Origin: Actinomycetota bacterium
GTDB lineage: Bacteria > Actinomycetota > Thermoleophilia > Gaiellales > Gaiellaceae
Direction of reading: 5' to 3'
NCBI GenBank assembly: GCA_003136795.1
Contig: PLDP01000057.1
Span: 458-6,399 of the forward strand
DNA length: 5,942 nt
In this document: positions 5,668 through 5,942 of the stretch, piece after piece
Position numbering within the stretch: position 1 is the stretch's first letter
How the letters are laid out: each line of letters begins with the position of its first letter
Made by a program: the position numbers and the translations under genes
Notes under the pieces: generated by a model
Database searches by the model: none
What the model was told of the DNA's origin: nothing
Seen by the model: the letters and a program-made list of their open reading frames with translations, nothing else

Positions 5668-5942
5668 GTGGACGCTCGTACGCAGGAATTTCTCGCTTAC
5701 GTTCAGGACGGTGGGCAGGTCGAGGCGACCGACTGGCTGCCGGAGGACTACCGCCAGAAGCTGATCAAGTTCATCGAGATGCACGCCAACAGCGAGCTGA
5801 TGGGCGTGCTGCCCGAGCGCGAGTGGATCCTCAAGGCGCCGACGCTGCAGCGGAAGCTCGCCCTCACCGCAAAGGTGCAGGACGAGGTCGGGCACGCGCA
5901 GCTGATCTACCGCGTCGCCGAGGACCTCGGCAAGCCGCGCGA
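5668..5942 (+). CDS. paaA: 1,2-phenylacetyl-CoA epoxidase, catalytic subunit PaaA (N-terminal part)
   Basis: PaaA is the di-iron oxygenase subunit of the PaaABC(D)E multicomponent enzyme, which epoxidises the ring of phenylacetyl-CoA, the first ring-attacking step of aerobic phenylacetate catabolism. The window holds 91 codons from GTG 5668 to the right edge. The match to E. coli PaaA as I remember it is strong: DWLPEDYRQKLIKFIEMHANSE, GVLPEREWILKAPTLQRK and AKVQDEVGHAQLIYRVAEDLG. E43 (HANSE) and the E73-x-x-H76 pair (QDEVGH) are the first iron ligands of the four-helix bundle; the second E...ExxH set would lie beyond the edge. The start is well fixed: AGGGAGG ends 8 nt before the GTG, no upstream in-frame start exists, and the conserved block begins at about residue 20. 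A palindromic operator overlaps the leader. paaB-E probably follow downstream, outside the window. Confidence 0.96.
   Translation, partial: MDARTQEFLAYVQDGGQVEATDWLPEDYRQKLIKFIEMHANSELMGVLPEREWILKAPTLQRKLALTAKVQDEVGHAQLIYRVAEDLGKPR

Noticed and set aside
5641..5895. Minus-strand open frame of 84 codons under paaA
   Set aside because: It is the antisense shadow of the clearly conserved PaaA N-terminus.
1..5942. Mobile elements, CRISPR arrays, RNA genes or riboswitches
   Set aside because: I found no direct repeat array, transposase, tRNA-like cloverleaf or long structured leader; coding density is near complete, leaving only 55 bp of real intergenic space.

Overview
This is a gene-dense, GC-rich bacterial stretch with eight protein genes and almost no intergenic DNA. 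The protein styles suggest a high-GC actinobacterium, perhaps of the Thermoleophilia type (Gaiella/Solirubrobacter relatives). This rests on the compact dihydrolipoamide acyltransferase and on the lipid kinase with its PGGGTSVLPR motif. The taxonomic guess comes from memory of the families, not from a search. I see no tRNA, rRNA, CRISPR array, insertion sequence or phage gene.

Left and centre (1-4540, minus strand) form one tightly packed transcription unit. In transcription order it holds a YegS/DagK-type lipid kinase, a small secreted lipoprotein alpha/beta hydrolase, and the E1-alpha, E1-beta and E2 subunits of a 2-oxoacid dehydrogenase complex. Junctions are a 23-nt overlap, a 13-nt gap, an 8-nt overlap and a 2-nt gap, so translational coupling is likely. 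E2 runs off the left edge and lacks only its extreme C-terminus. E3 (lipoamide dehydrogenase) is not in the window. The complex would convert a 2-oxoacid (branched-chain or pyruvate; the sequence does not decide) to acyl-CoA plus CO2 and NADH. E2 is unusually compact, with very short linkers and about 15 residues missing from the catalytic domain.

The middle (4551-5039, plus) holds a 2H-phosphoesterase of the 2'-5' RNA ligase family. Its ATG lies next to, or overlaps, the start of the divergent lipid kinase. Its stop codon abuts the stop of the convergent tetR gene, and an 8-bp hairpin is centred on the two stops.

On the right (5040-5942), a TetR-family repressor gene (minus) is divergent from the start of paaA (plus), the catalytic subunit of the phenylacetyl-CoA epoxidase. 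The 55-bp intergenic region carries a near-perfect 18-bp palindrome that overlaps the paaA ribosome binding site. It matches the PaaR operator consensus I recall from Thermus at all but one defined position. The most economical reading is a PaaR-type repressor controlling both itself and a paa operon that continues to the right. None of the genes is a new family. The points of interest are the regulatory architecture, the compact E2 and the odd operon composition.
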